This document shows, piece by piece, positions 9,199 to 17,541 of a stretch of 64,000 nucleotides of DNA. The notes below the pieces were generated by a model. It was given only the letters and a program-made list of their open reading frames with translations, made no database searches and had not been told where the DNA came from. The stretch spans positions 16,715 through 80,714 of the forward strand of contig NZ_JAFVMF010000019.1 in NCBI RefSeq assembly GCF_017377715.1, given 5' to 3'. Positions within the stretch are counted from its first letter, which is position 1; each line of letters opens with the position of its first letter. This DNA comes from Acetobacter sacchari. Its GTDB lineage: Bacteria; Pseudomonadota; Alphaproteobacteria; Acetobacterales; Acetobacteraceae. The position numbers and the translations under genes were made by a program.

Positions 9199-9606
9199 AT
9201 GACGACGACTCTTGCGCCGTGGCCTGCGAAACTCGGGCTCCGGCGTTTGTTTCTCAAGGATATGATTGTCGATGCGCATATCGGCGTTTTTCCCCAAGAA
9301 GAAGGGGTGTCGCAGAAGGTGCGCATCAACGTGTCGTTTGGCGTGGACGACCGACGCGACCTGGTGGAGGGAGCGGACGACCTGAGCCGTACGGTCTCTT
9401 ACGAGCATGTTGTGTTGCTGGTGCGGCGCATCGTGGCGGAGGGGCATATCCGTCTTGTAGAGACGCTTGCCGAACGGATTGCAGCCGGCGTGATGCAGGA
9501 AAAACGTGTTCGGGTCGTACGGGTTATGATCGAGAAACTGGAGGTGTTTTCCGAGCTGGATTCGGTCGGCGTCGAGATCGAACGCTGGTCTGAAGCGACG
9601 GCTTGA
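9199..9606 (+). CDS. folB: Dihydroneopterin aldolase
   Basis: Cleaves 7,8-dihydroneopterin to 6-hydroxymethyl-dihydropterin and glycolaldehyde in folate synthesis. The 135-aa product carries the family features: LRRLFLKDMIVDAHIGVFPQE at the start, the SYEHVV segment, the active-site-region VETLAERIA helix and the C-terminal VMIEKLEVF strand. It is 10 bp downstream of the pteridine-reductase-like gene and probably co-transcribed with it. No folK or folP follows; the next gene is convergent. Confidence 0.93.
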   Translation: MTTTLAPWPAKLGLRRLFLKDMIVDAHIGVFPQEEGVSQKVRINVSFGVDDRRDLVEGADDLSRTVSYEHVVLLVRRIVAEGHIRLVETLAERIAAGVMQEKRVRVVRVMIEKLEVFSELDSVGVEIERWSEATA

Positions 9607-9611
9607 GTCGT

Positions 9612-11375
9612 TCAGCAGGGTGGGATGCGAAACGCCGTTGCGGCGGGCTCCGGGGGAGAAAAATAGTAGCCCTGGCCTATTCTGCATCCCATGGCGGTGA
9701 GCATGTCGCTCTGCTCCTTGGTCTCTATGCCTTCGGCGACTATGGTCAGTGACAGACGTTCTCCCAAAGAAACGATCGTGTCGACGATGGCGTGGCTTGA
9801 TGCATCCAGCGTTATGTTTTTTACGAAGGCATGATCTATCTTCAGGCCGTCGAAAGGATATTCCAGAAGTCTTGAAAAGGACGAATATCCTTTGCCGAAA
9901 TCATCAAGGGTGATCGAGACGCCTCGGTCTTTCAGCAGCCTGAGCGCACGCAACGCGTAAGCCGGGCCTGGTTCGATCAGGCCTTGTTCGGTGACTTCCA
10001 CGGCGATCGCGCCCGGAGGAAGGTCGAATTCATCCAGTTGCGCCAGAAATGTTTCGGCGAAGTCGTCCCGCATGAATTCCACGGGCGAGGCGTTGATCGA
10101 GATAGGGGGAAGGGATCCGCCTCTCGCCAGGCATTGCTTGGCATCCCGAAAGACCCATTTGCGCATCAGGAAAGCCAACCTGGTGGCGAGGTGATAATCG
10201 TGAAATGCCTCGGCTATCGCGGCGGGAGATTTCAGAGCGCCGCCAACCGTGTCCGACCAGCGTAACAGGACTTCGTAGCTGACGGTCCTGCCGGTCAGGA
10301 GATCGACCTGACGTTGATAGGCAGGCTGAACCGTATCCTGGTCGACAATATCTCGTGCTACACGCAGTCCATGAAAGACGCGATCCACTGTCTGCGTCAT
10401 AGGCTGATGAAACAACCTGAAACCACCTCGGCCGTGCGACTTTATTTCCTGCAAGGCAAGGCTCGCGTTTTTTAAAAGGGTTGCAGCCTTTTCATCCTGC
10501 TGGCGATCGACCCCGCCCCGCGATAGCGCGCCACCGATGCTGATGCTGATCTTTATGGCGTGCTCATCCTGAAGAAACGGATGTGCGGCCACAGCCGATA
10601 ATTTGTCGGCAAGCGTCTTCAGGCTCGCTTCGCCAGCGGCTGTATTGACGGCGATAGCGAATTCATCTCCGCATATGCGGGCGACGATGCCGGACCCTTG
10701 CAATTCGGCTTTCAGGCGGTCAGCAAGTTCACGTAGAAGGAGGTCGCTTGCTTCGTGACCGAATAGATGATTGATCTGCTTGAAATAATCGAGATCGATG
10801 ACCAGCAGGCCGATCTGGTCGTCGGGGCGGCTTCGCCCTTTCAGCATGCGCTGAAGCGTGCGCAGAAAGTTTTTGCGGTTTGGAAGACCTGTCAGCGCGT
10901 CATGAGCAGCGCTGATTTTCAGCTTCTTTTCGATCTCCCGCAGGGCCGTGACATTGCGTGATACGCACAGAACAGCGTTCACGCCGCCGTCGAGGCTGAT
11001 GACGGGGGTAAGAACATTTTCCCAGTGTTCTACGCCGCGTCCGGGAAGCGCACACTTGACGGTAAAGCGCGCCCTTCTGCCGGTCGTGGCTGCTTGCAAC
11101 GCCCGGCGTCCCCGCCCGCGCATCTCTTTAGGCAGCAAATTGAGCCAACGCTGGCCAACTAAACTCTCTCCCTCCCCCAGGCCGAAGGCTCTTTGGCCGG
11201 AACGATTGAGATGACGCAGGGTGCCGTCGCATTCGATGATCTTGATACAGTCGACGCTCGCGTCCAGCACGTGATGCAGGGCCTCCGAGTGGGCTCCAAA
11301 CGCCTTTCCGACCGCCGACACTGCAGGGTTCAGATCACACGGAAGCTCGACAGCCTTATCAAGCCATTGGGTCAT
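9612..11375 (-). CDS. PAS-GGDEF-EAL protein, probable cyclic-di-GMP phosphodiesterase
   Basis: Signalling protein of 587 aa with a PAS domain (about 30-148), a GGDEF domain (about 157-320) and an EAL domain (about 335-580). No membrane segment or signal peptide is seen. The diguanylate cyclase signature reads RICGDEF (235-239), with Cys in place of the first Gly, so synthesis may be lost and the domain may act as a GTP sensor. The EAL domain keeps the residues for hydrolysis: EVLLR (368), SINAS, EVTEQ, LDDFGKGYSS, LKID, AEGIET and QGYYFSPP. Net phosphodiesterase activity is the best guess. Single gene, convergent with folB. Confidence 0.9.
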   Translation of the reverse strand: MTQWLDKAVELPCDLNPAVSAVGKAFGAHSEALHHVLDASVDCIKIIECDGTLRHLNRSGQRAFGLGEGESLVGQRWLNLLPKEMRGRGRRALQAATTGRRARFTVKCALPGRGVEHWENVLTPVISLDGGVNAVLCVSRNVTALREIEKKLKISAAHDALTGLPNRKNFLRTLQRMLKGRSRPDDQIGLLVIDLDYFKQINHLFGHEASDLLLRELADRLKAELQGSGIVARICGDEFAIAVNTAAGEASLKTLADKLSAVAAHPFLQDEHAIKISISIGGALSRGGVDRQQDEKAATLLKNASLALQEIKSHGRGGFRLFHQPMTQTVDRVFHGLRVARDIVDQDTVQPAYQRQVDLLTGRTVSYEVLLRWSDTVGGALKSPAAIAEAFHDYHLATRLAFLMRKWVFRDAKQCLARGGSLPPISINASPVEFMRDDFAETFLAQLDEFDLPPGAIAVEVTEQGLIEPGPAYALRALRLLKDRGVSITLDDFGKGYSSFSRLLEYPFDGLKIDHAFVKNITLDASSHAIVDTIVSLGERLSLTIVAEGIETKEQSDMLTAMGCRIGQGYYFSPPEPAATAFRIPPC

Positions 11376-12034
11376 GATTCTGCGTTTTCCGGTGAAAAAG
11401 GCCGCTGACGGCGAAATTGGTGGGGGGAGAGAGGGGAGCCGAATACGAATATCGGCGCATGCGCGCTTAAAGTGTCTTCGGTTGGTAGCTATGTCGCGTC
11501 ACAGGCCCGTTCGAGCCGTCGTGCACCTTGGTATCTTGTGACGTTCAGGATGGCATACGTTTGACTATGGAACCGATTGAGAACCACCATCAAATTCTGT
11601 TATTTTTGTATTGCTCAGAAGATGTGTGGCGAAAAAATTATACATCTTCTCGTGCAAACCGACGACAGCTTTCGCGTCGCGTCAAGTGAAAACAGTTTAG
11701 ACGCATTCAATATGGCGATAATTCGGCGCAACTAACGCAGATCGGCGGTTTTTTCACGGGTTCGCCAGGGGCGGGGCAGATTCCCTCGAAAATCCCTACA
11801 TCGTAGAGTGCGTATGCCGCTTTCAGGGGTGTTATTGCTGGATGAATCATAGCGTTACCACAATACGTTGTGGCATGCGGATGTACGAAATCCGTTGTGC
11901 TTTACGAAGAGGAATACGGCACGCACAAAAAACGCGCCATCCGGCGAGGACTGACGCGGAGATACGTGGCCGTATACCACGGCGCTGCGTCCAACTGGTG
12001 GTCGGATCGCAGCATCGCGTGTCGAATGCGGTTC
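11376..12034. other. 659-bp intergenic region without a recognised gene
   Basis: Between the two minus-strand genes there is no reading frame with a family resemblance or a good ribosome binding site. The part from about 11560 to 11720 is AT-rich and probably holds the promoter of the GGDEF-EAL gene. Near 11927-11946 there is a terminator-like element for the TIGR02300 gene. Confidence 0.5.
11927..11946 (-). terminator. Weak rho-independent terminator-like hairpin downstream of TIGR02300 gene
   Basis: Read on the minus strand, CGCC-GGAT-GGCG is followed by CG and six T. The stem is only four base pairs, so strength is uncertain. It lies about 90 bp after the TIGR02300 stop codon. Confidence 0.35.
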
Positions 12035-12367
12035 TTACGAGTCGTGCTCGTCCTGTTCCGTATTGACGTCTATATCGTTGCCGATATCGTCGGCGTCGTC
12101 ATCGAGATCCTCGCTGTCTTCGATCACGCCGTCGTCTTCCGCATCGTCATCGGTGTCGAGATCGATATCGTCGCCAGCCTCGTCATCTTTCGCGATCGGC
12201 TTCACCGGAGCGCTGGGGACGCCGTCATTGGCGCGACGCAGGCGCGGCGCTTCGAACGGTTGTTCCGCGCCGCATTTCGGGCAGACTGCGGGGCTCGCAT
12301 TGAGGTCGTAGAAACGCGTGCCGCACGACACGCAAACGCGTTTTGTTCCGAGTTCGGGCTGAGCCAT
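12035..12367 (-). CDS. TIGR02300 family protein (FYDLN acid domain)
   Basis: Conserved alphaproteobacterial protein of unknown function, 110 aa. The N-terminus has a zinc-ribbon-like pair of knuckles, CVSCG and CPKCG, around the name-giving RFYDLN motif. The second half is almost entirely Asp and Glu (from about residue 62 on), giving a very acidic, probably disordered tail. It starts at the ATG at 12367 and is divergent from cmk. In alphaproteobacteria this gene often lies near aroA and cmk; here only cmk is next to it. Confidence 0.9.
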   Translation of the reverse strand: MAQPELGTKRVCVSCGTRFYDLNASPAVCPKCGAEQPFEAPRLRRANDGVPSAPVKPIAKDDEAGDDIDLDTDDDAEDDGVIEDSEDLDDDADDIGNDIDVNTEQDEHDS

Positions 12368-12680
12368 CGTGAGCCTGTGGATCCTACTGTGGTGTGGATA
12401 CTGAGCGAAGCACCCGCCCTTACGTTGTGTCGACGAGGGGGGTATCGATCCGACTTAGGGCGCTGGCAAATGCCAGCTTGCGGGCTCCATGTCAAATAAA
12501 CCGTGCATTGCGGCGGGCTGAATTGCCTGAAGTTTTGCCCGAAGGAGAACTGTGCGGGGAGAATGCGCACCGGCCAGCCGCGCGGAACATGTTATCGCAT
12601 GGACTTGGCCAACGTCGGCAATTAGAGACCGGCGAGGCGACGTTGTGCCGCCATCGAATCGGTTGAGGAGACAGAAAGCC
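12368..12680. other. 313-bp divergent intergenic region between TIGR02300 gene and cmk
   Basis: Must hold the promoters of both flanking genes. A small hairpin (GCTGGC-AAAT-GCCAGC at 12462-12477) is visible. I looked for a tRNA here, since some alphaproteobacteria have one near aroA/cmk, and found none. Confidence 0.5.
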
Positions 12681-13334
12681 ATGCTGAGACAGCCGTTCGT
12701 CGTCGCCGTCGATGGGCCTGCCGCCGCAGGGAAAGGCACGTTGGCCAAAAGATTGGCCGATGAAATCGGCCTGCCGTACCTCGACACAGGCTTGTTGTAT
12801 CGGGCCGTGGCGCGACGAATGCTCGACGCATCTGAAGACCCGGCGCATACGTCAGGGCTCAAGCAGGCGGAGTGGCTGTCACCCGAGGACCTGCTGAGGA
12901 GCGACCTGAGAGTTCCGGAGGTTGACCGCGCGGCGAGTCTTGTAGCGCGTCAACCAGAGGTGCGGCATGCGCTGGTGGGCGTCCAGCGCCGTTTCGCCGA
13001 CGAACGTGGCGCAGTGCTTGATGGCCGCGACATCGGCACGGTCATCTTTCCCGACGCGTTGGTGAAGCTGTATGTGACGGCCTCGCCTGCAGCGCGCGCC
13101 TTGCGCCGCTATCTGCAGACCGGCGGCGATACGACGCGCCCGGGATGGGAGGAGGAACTTCGCGAGATCGAGACGTCAATTCGCGCGCGCGACGAGGCTG
13201 ACTCCGCGCGCGAGACGGCGCCCCTGCGTATGGCGGAGGACGCTGTGATGATCGTCACCGATGACATGGATGCGAATGCTGTTCTTGCGGAGGCCGTACG
13301 GATCGTCAAGGATCGTCTGGCCGCAGCGGATTGA
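12681..13334 (+). CDS. cmk: Cytidylate kinase
   Basis: Phosphorylates CMP and dCMP with ATP. The 217-aa product starts at the ATG at 12681 behind GAGGAG; the frame is open further upstream but that part looks non-coding. The P-loop is DGPAAAGKGT (11-20), followed by YLDTGLLYRAVA. The conserved DGRDIGTVIFP and the LID region with the RDEADSARETAPL segment are present, as in other cytidylate kinases. It converges with the transglutaminase-like gene, so the usual neighbour rpsA does not follow. Confidence 0.95.
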   Translation: MLRQPFVVAVDGPAAAGKGTLAKRLADEIGLPYLDTGLLYRAVARRMLDASEDPAHTSGLKQAEWLSPEDLLRSDLRVPEVDRAASLVARQPEVRHALVGVQRRFADERGAVLDGRDIGTVIFPDALVKLYVTASPAARALRRYLQTGGDTTRPGWEEELREIETSIRARDEADSARETAPLRMAEDAVMIVTDDMDANAVLAEAVRIVKDRLAAAD

Positions 13335-13343
13335 ACGCGGCGG

Positions 13344-14150
13344 TTAAAATTCCTCGTAAGTCGTGACGGAGAAATTCCGCAGCATATGCGGTCCGAACGA
13401 TGTAGAGATCGCGACGTCGGATGCGTCCCGACCGCGCGCAATGACGATACGTCCGATGCGCGGCTCGTTGTGGCGGGCGTCAAACGTGTACCAGCCCCCG
13501 TCAAGCCAGACTTCAAACCAAGCGGAAAAATCCATCGGATCTGGAAGCTGCGGCACGCCGATGTCCCCGAGATATCCGGTGCAGTAGCGCGCGGGGATGT
13601 TCATGCACCGGCATAAAGTCACCGCAAGATGGGCGAAATCCCGGCAGACTCCGACGCGCTCATTCCACGCGTCGTAGGCGGAGCGCGTGTTGCGAGCCAG
13701 TCCGTAATTGAACTTGAGGTGGTTGTGCACATAGTCGACGATCGCCTGCACGCGAGCCCCGCCCATGGGCGTGTGACCGAACAGGGACCATGCCAGCCCG
13801 GACATAAGATCGGTTTCGCAGTAGCGGCTGCCAAGCAGAAAGACGAGGACGTCGGGCGGCAGTTCCTGCACCGGCGTCTGCCACGCGTCGACCGCCTGCC
13901 TCTCATGGCGTCCGCTGTCTGAGACGGTGAATTCAGCCCATGTGCGCATAACGCCTGCGGGCGCCAGAAGCCGCGTGCAGCGGTTGCCAAAACCATCGAC
14001 ATACCGTTGCGCTGGAACCTGCGGTTCGAAGTAAGCTCGCTGCGGCGTGACCAGGTCGGTTTCGCGTTCGGGGCGAATGTCGAGCATCAGGACGACGGGC
14101 GTGGGCGCAGGGAATTCAATCGAAATATCGTAACCGGCGCGAATCCGCAT
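13344..14150 (-). CDS. Transglutaminase-like family protein (COG1305 type)
   Basis: Cytosolic protein of 268 aa with a transglutaminase-like cysteine-protease fold. The nucleophile is in ERVGVCRDFAHLAV, and the Asp of the triad in WYTFDARHNEP. The expected histidine position reads MDFSAWFEVW, with Ser where classical members have His; I believe this variant is common in this subgroup. N-terminal beta-rich residues 1-90 match the bacterial transglutaminase-like N region. Genes of this class often lie in peptide or amino-acid utilisation contexts. The neighbour, divergent by 173 bp, is an N-formylglutamate amidohydrolase-family gene. Substrate unknown. Confidence 0.85.
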   Translation of the reverse strand: MRIRAGYDISIEFPAPTPVVLMLDIRPERETDLVTPQRAYFEPQVPAQRYVDGFGNRCTRLLAPAGVMRTWAEFTVSDSGRHERQAVDAWQTPVQELPPDVLVFLLGSRYCETDLMSGLAWSLFGHTPMGGARVQAIVDYVHNHLKFNYGLARNTRSAYDAWNERVGVCRDFAHLAVTLCRCMNIPARYCTGYLGDIGVPQLPDPMDFSAWFEVWLDGGWYTFDARHNEPRIGRIVIARGRDASDVAISTSFGPHMLRNFSVTTYEEF

Positions 14151-14323
14151 TTGGGCCTGCCTCTTTCTGATGACGCAGGCCGACGGGTTCGCGGGCTGCG
14201 GCGCGTCACGCGTCGGACGCCGTGCGGTCCGTTTCGAATCGCCAGTTTCGCGCTATGGTATGGTCATAACACTATCGGACACAATTGGTTCGATTCCAGA
14301 TTGGTTTGGATGACTGGCAAAAG

Positions 14324-15175
14324 ATGACGCGTCTTTATAACCCCCTGACGGCGCCTGACGCACCAGATGCGGATGACCAGGGGCCCAATTCGGGCGGATT
14401 GCTGGGCGAGAAAGACCCTGCGCCTGTAGCTGTTCATGGTGGGGCGGACGCGCGGTCGCCATTCCTGTTGGTCAGCGATCACGCCGGGCAGGCAATTCCG
14501 GGCGACCTGGCTGACCTTGGGGTGACGGAGGCGGATCGTCGCCGTCACATCGGCTGGGACATCGGTATTGATGGCGTCGGGCGGAAACTGGCGCGGATTC
14601 TGGGTTCGCTCCTGATTGAGCAGGTCTATTCGCGCCTTGTGATCGACTGCAACCGTGCGCCCGGCCACCCGACGGCCATCGTTTCGATCAGCGACGGCAC
14701 TGAGGTTCCCGCCAATATCGGGCTGTCGGCGGCGGACGCATCGCTGCGTACGGCGGAGATATTCGATCCCTATCACGCCCGGATCGGGGTGGAGCTGGAC
14801 AGGCGCAGCGCGGTGGGGCTCGAGACTTTTCTGATCGCGCTGCACAGCTTTACTCCGAAAATGGGCGGTGTGGAGCGTCCCTGGCAGGCTGGCGTGCTGC
14901 ACAATCAGGATCCCCGTTTCGGTCGCATAGTGCTCGACGCATTGCGGGCTGACGGGCTGACGGTCGGCGACAACGAGCCATACGTTTTGACCGACACCAG
15001 CGACTATACGGTGCCGGTGCACGGGGAGAAGCGCGGCGTTCCGCATATCGAACTGGAAATTCGCCAGGACCTGATCGAAAGCGAAGCCGGGCAGGGAGAG
15101 TGGGCGGAACGGCTCGCGCGTATCCTGCCCGCCGCGCGCGCGCGTTATCGCGCGCTGTACGGAGCCCACGCGTGA
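14324..15175 (+). CDS. N-formylglutamate amidohydrolase family protein
   Basis: Family of zinc-dependent amidohydrolases related to HutG; many alphaproteobacterial members are of unknown substrate. The 283-aa product from the ATG at 14324 (a TTG at 14285 is also in frame) shows LLVSDHAGQAIP, WDIGIDGVGRKLA, VIDCNRAPGHP and LHSFTPKMGG, and near the C-terminus GVPHIELEIRQDLI, all family hallmarks. It overlaps aroE by four bases (GTGA), so translational coupling is likely. No histidine-degradation genes are near, so a role in the hut pathway is not supported. Confidence 0.88.
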   Translation: MTRLYNPLTAPDAPDADDQGPNSGGLLGEKDPAPVAVHGGADARSPFLLVSDHAGQAIPGDLADLGVTEADRRRHIGWDIGIDGVGRKLARILGSLLIEQVYSRLVIDCNRAPGHPTAIVSISDGTEVPANIGLSAADASLRTAEIFDPYHARIGVELDRRSAVGLETFLIALHSFTPKMGGVERPWQAGVLHNQDPRFGRIVLDALRADGLTVGDNEPYVLTDTSDYTVPVHGEKRGVPHIELEIRQDLIESEAGQGEWAERLARILPAARARYRALYGAHA

Positions 15176-16068
15176 TCGGACGCATTACTGGCGCGGCTAG
15201 ACTGGCGGGTGTGATCGGGCGTCCGGTCAGTCACTCGCTCTCGCCGATCCTGCATAACTACTGGCTGGCGCGCCTCGGGATAGACGGCGCCTATGTGCCG
15301 TTGCCTGTCGCATCCGGTCGCTTTGCGGACGCAGTCCGCGGCATGCAGGCGGCTGGGTTCCGCGGCGCCAACGTCACCATTCCCTACAAGGAAGAGGCAT
15401 TCGCCCTCGCGGACAGTCTCGATCCGCTCGCGCGGATTGCGGGGTCGGTGAATACGCTGATTTTCCGCGACGATGGCGGCGTGCATGGCGCATCGACCGA
15501 CGGTTTCGGGTTTCTGGCTTCCCTTGAGGACGCAGGCGTCGATGTGGCGACGTTGCCCGGAAGAGGCCCGGCGCTGCTGCTGGGCGCGGGCGGCGCTGCA
15601 CGCTCTGTCGCCCTTGCGTTGCTGGAGCGTGGAGTTGCTGTGTGCGTCTCCAACCGGACGGACGAACGGGCGCGGGCTCTGGTCGAGGAACTTGGCGCGA
15701 CGTGGAGGGAGCACATTGGCGCGGCGTGTCCTGAACTGTCCGTGATGCCATGGGATGCGTGGCAGTCTGAGTTGAACGGCTTTTCCCTTCTTGTGAACTC
15801 GACGTCCCTGGGCATGCATGGAGGGCCGGATGAGGCGTTCGCGCCTGATCTCGGAGCGGCGGGCGACGATCTGGCCGTGTCGGACATCGTCTATGTTCCG
15901 CTTGAAACCGGGCTGCTCCGTGCGGCGCGGGCTAGAGGTCTTCGCACGGTGGGCGGTCTCGGCATGTTGCTGCATCAGGCGCGGCCCGGCTTTCGCGCGT
16001 GGTTCGGCGCGGAGGCGACGGTCGACGCCGCCACGTTGGCCCATGTCATGGCCGCGCTGAAGCGTTGA
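15172..16068 (+). CDS. aroE: Shikimate dehydrogenase
   Basis: Reduces 3-dehydroshikimate with NADPH in the chorismate pathway. The 298-aa product starts at the GTG at 15172, which overlaps the previous stop codon. Family motifs: GVIGRPVSHSLSPILHNYWL (the SxS substrate site), NVTIPYKEEAFALAD with the catalytic Lys, and NTLIFRDDGGVHGASTDGFG. The NADP loop is LLGAGGAARSVALALL with SNRT following. The C-terminal GGLGMLLHQARPGFRAWFG segment matches. It heads the aroE-coaE-dnaQ block common in alphaproteobacteria. Confidence 0.96.
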   Translation: MIGRITGAARLAGVIGRPVSHSLSPILHNYWLARLGIDGAYVPLPVASGRFADAVRGMQAAGFRGANVTIPYKEEAFALADSLDPLARIAGSVNTLIFRDDGGVHGASTDGFGFLASLEDAGVDVATLPGRGPALLLGAGGAARSVALALLERGVAVCVSNRTDERARALVEELGATWREHIGAACPELSVMPWDAWQSELNGFSLLVNSTSLGMHGGPDEAFAPDLGAAGDDLAVSDIVYVPLETGLLRAARARGLRTVGGLGMLLHQARPGFRAWFGAEATVDAATLAHVMAALKR

Positions 16069-16104
16069 AGCGACGCGACCAGACGTCCGGGTGAGGAAGC
16101 GTTC

Positions 16105-16713
16105 ATGAAGATCATCGGCCTGACCGGCGGAATGGGCATGGGCAAGACCACGGTCGCCGGGATGTTTCGTAGAGCCGGGTTCCCCGTGTTCGATTCGGAC
16201 CGGGAGGTGCATCGTCTGCAGGGACCCGGTGGGCGGGCTGTCGGCGCCATAGCGCGGCTGGTCCCCGATGCGCTTCGCCCCGGAGCGCCGGGCGGAAAGG
16301 GAGACTCCATCGATCGGTCGGCGCTCAGGCGGGCGGTCATCAGCGATGGCTCCCTGATAGCGAAGCTGGAGGCGATTCTTCACCCCATGGTCTTCGCCTC
16401 CAGAAAAAAATTCCTCGCGGCGTGCAGGCGGGCGCGCTTTGCGTGGGTCGTGATTGATGTGCCGCTGCTGTTCGAGACGGGCGCTGATCGCGCCTGTGAT
16501 CTGACGGTCGTGGTGTCGGCCCCCCGTACGACGCAGATCCGCCGGATTGCGCGCAGGCGCGGTATGAGCCTTGCGGATGCTGAGCGTCTGATTGCCCGCC
16601 AGGTGCCGGATCGCGAGAAACGGCGTCGGGCCGACAGGGTGATACGAAGCGGCCTTTCAAAGACGGACACGGCGCTGCAGGTAAGGCGTCTGGTCAGGGA
16701 GTTATGTGGATGA
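16105..16713 (+). CDS. coaE: Dephospho-CoA kinase
   Basis: Last step of coenzyme A synthesis, phosphorylation of the 3' hydroxyl of dephospho-CoA. The 202-aa product has the P-loop LTGGMGMGKTTVA (residues 6-18), the DSDREVHRL motif with the catalytic Asp, IEATLHP-type HPMVF (ILHPMV), DVPLLFETG and the LID segment RIARRRGMSLADAERLIARQ. It lies 36 bp after aroE, and its last ten bases overlap the start of dnaQ. Confidence 0.95.
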   Translation: MKIIGLTGGMGMGKTTVAGMFRRAGFPVFDSDREVHRLQGPGGRAVGAIARLVPDALRPGAPGGKGDSIDRSALRRAVISDGSLIAKLEAILHPMVFASRKKFLAACRRARFAWVVIDVPLLFETGADRACDLTVVVSAPRTTQIRRIARRRGMSLADAERLIARQVPDREKRRRADRVIRSGLSKTDTALQVRRLVRELCG

Positions 16714-17384
16714 AGCGGGCGGTTCTCTTCGATACTGAAACCACCGGGCTGGAGCCCCTGAAGGGCGACCGCGTGATCGAAATCGCGGCTCTGGAGCTGG
16801 TGGGTGACTTGCCGACCGGGCGCCAGTTCCACGTGCTTATCGATCCGGAGCGGGACGTCCCGGCCGAGGCGACGCGTGTCCACGGATTTTCACGCGCGGA
16901 TCTGGATGGAAAGCCCAAATTCGCCGAAGTGTTTGAGGAATTTCTCGAATTTATCGCTGACGACGACCTGATCGCGCATAATGCGCGCTTCGACTTCGGC
17001 TTCCTCAACGCGGAGCTGGCCCGTGTCGATCGCCCGCCGCTTGCGGAGACGCGGATGATTGACACGCTGGATCTCGCACGCGAGCGCTTCCCCGGCATGC
17101 CCAACAGCCTCGATGCGTTGTGCCGTCGCTATAACATCGACCTTTCAGCCCGAACCACCCATAACGCGTTGCTCGACTGCCAGCTGCTGGCTGACGTTTA
17201 CGTCGAGCTTATGGGAGGGCGGCAGCACGGGCTCGGCCTTGGCGTAGAGAGCGGCGAAGCGCCGTCTGCGCGCTATGTAGGCCCCGAGTCGCGGCGTCCG
17301 GTCTTGATTCGGCCAGACGCGGAGGTTCTGGCTGCACATGACGCTTTCGTCATCTCCATGCCTGAACCGGTATGGAAGACGTAG
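16704..17384 (+). CDS. dnaQ: DNA polymerase III subunit epsilon
   Basis: 3'-5' proofreading exonuclease of the replicase. The 226-aa product has all three DEDDh motifs: Exo I FDTETTGLEP (D10, E12), Exo II HNARFDFGFLN and Exo III HNALLDCQLLADVYVEL with the catalytic His. The C-terminal part is short and low in conservation, as usual for the alpha-binding tail. Start is at the ATG at 16704, inside coaE; an alternative ATG lies two codons on. A strong terminator follows. Confidence 0.95.
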   Translation: MWMKRAVLFDTETTGLEPLKGDRVIEIAALELVGDLPTGRQFHVLIDPERDVPAEATRVHGFSRADLDGKPKFAEVFEEFLEFIADDDLIAHNARFDFGFLNAELARVDRPPLAETRMIDTLDLARERFPGMPNSLDALCRRYNIDLSARTTHNALLDCQLLADVYVELMGGRQHGLGLGVESGEAPSARYVGPESRRPVLIRPDAEVLAAHDAFVISMPEPVWKT

Positions 17385-17438
17385 CGGCGCCCTTGAATTC
17401 TGTACTGCGATAATCGGGGACGTAAGGCCGATGTATGC

Positions 17439-17469
17439 GCGCTGCGCTGAACTCGCGGCGCTTTTTTTT
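17439..17469 (+). terminator. Rho-independent terminator of the aroE-coaE-dnaQ unit
   Basis: Eight-base-pair stem GCGCTGCG / CGCGGCGC (one T-G wobble) with a 7-nt loop, followed directly by eight T. It is 55 bp after dnaQ and ahead of the next gene on the same strand. Confidence 0.85.
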
Positions 17470-17541
17470 CATTCGGTCGCCAATCGCCACGCCGTGCGTT
17501 TATGCATTCAGGCAAGAAAAACAGAAGAGAAAGGCGAGTTC

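Noticed and set aside
11870..12499. 209-codon plus-strand frame overlapping the TIGR02300 gene
   Set aside because: Most of it is antisense to the acidic tail of the TIGR02300 gene, whose Asp/Glu codons read as Val/Ile/Ser on the other strand. No family match.
14287..14297. GGTTCGATTCC, resembling a tRNA T-arm
   Set aside because: No acceptor stem, anticodon arm or CCA-proximal pairing can be built around it. It lies in the upstream region of the N-formylglutamate amidohydrolase gene and forms only a small CAAT/ATTG hairpin.
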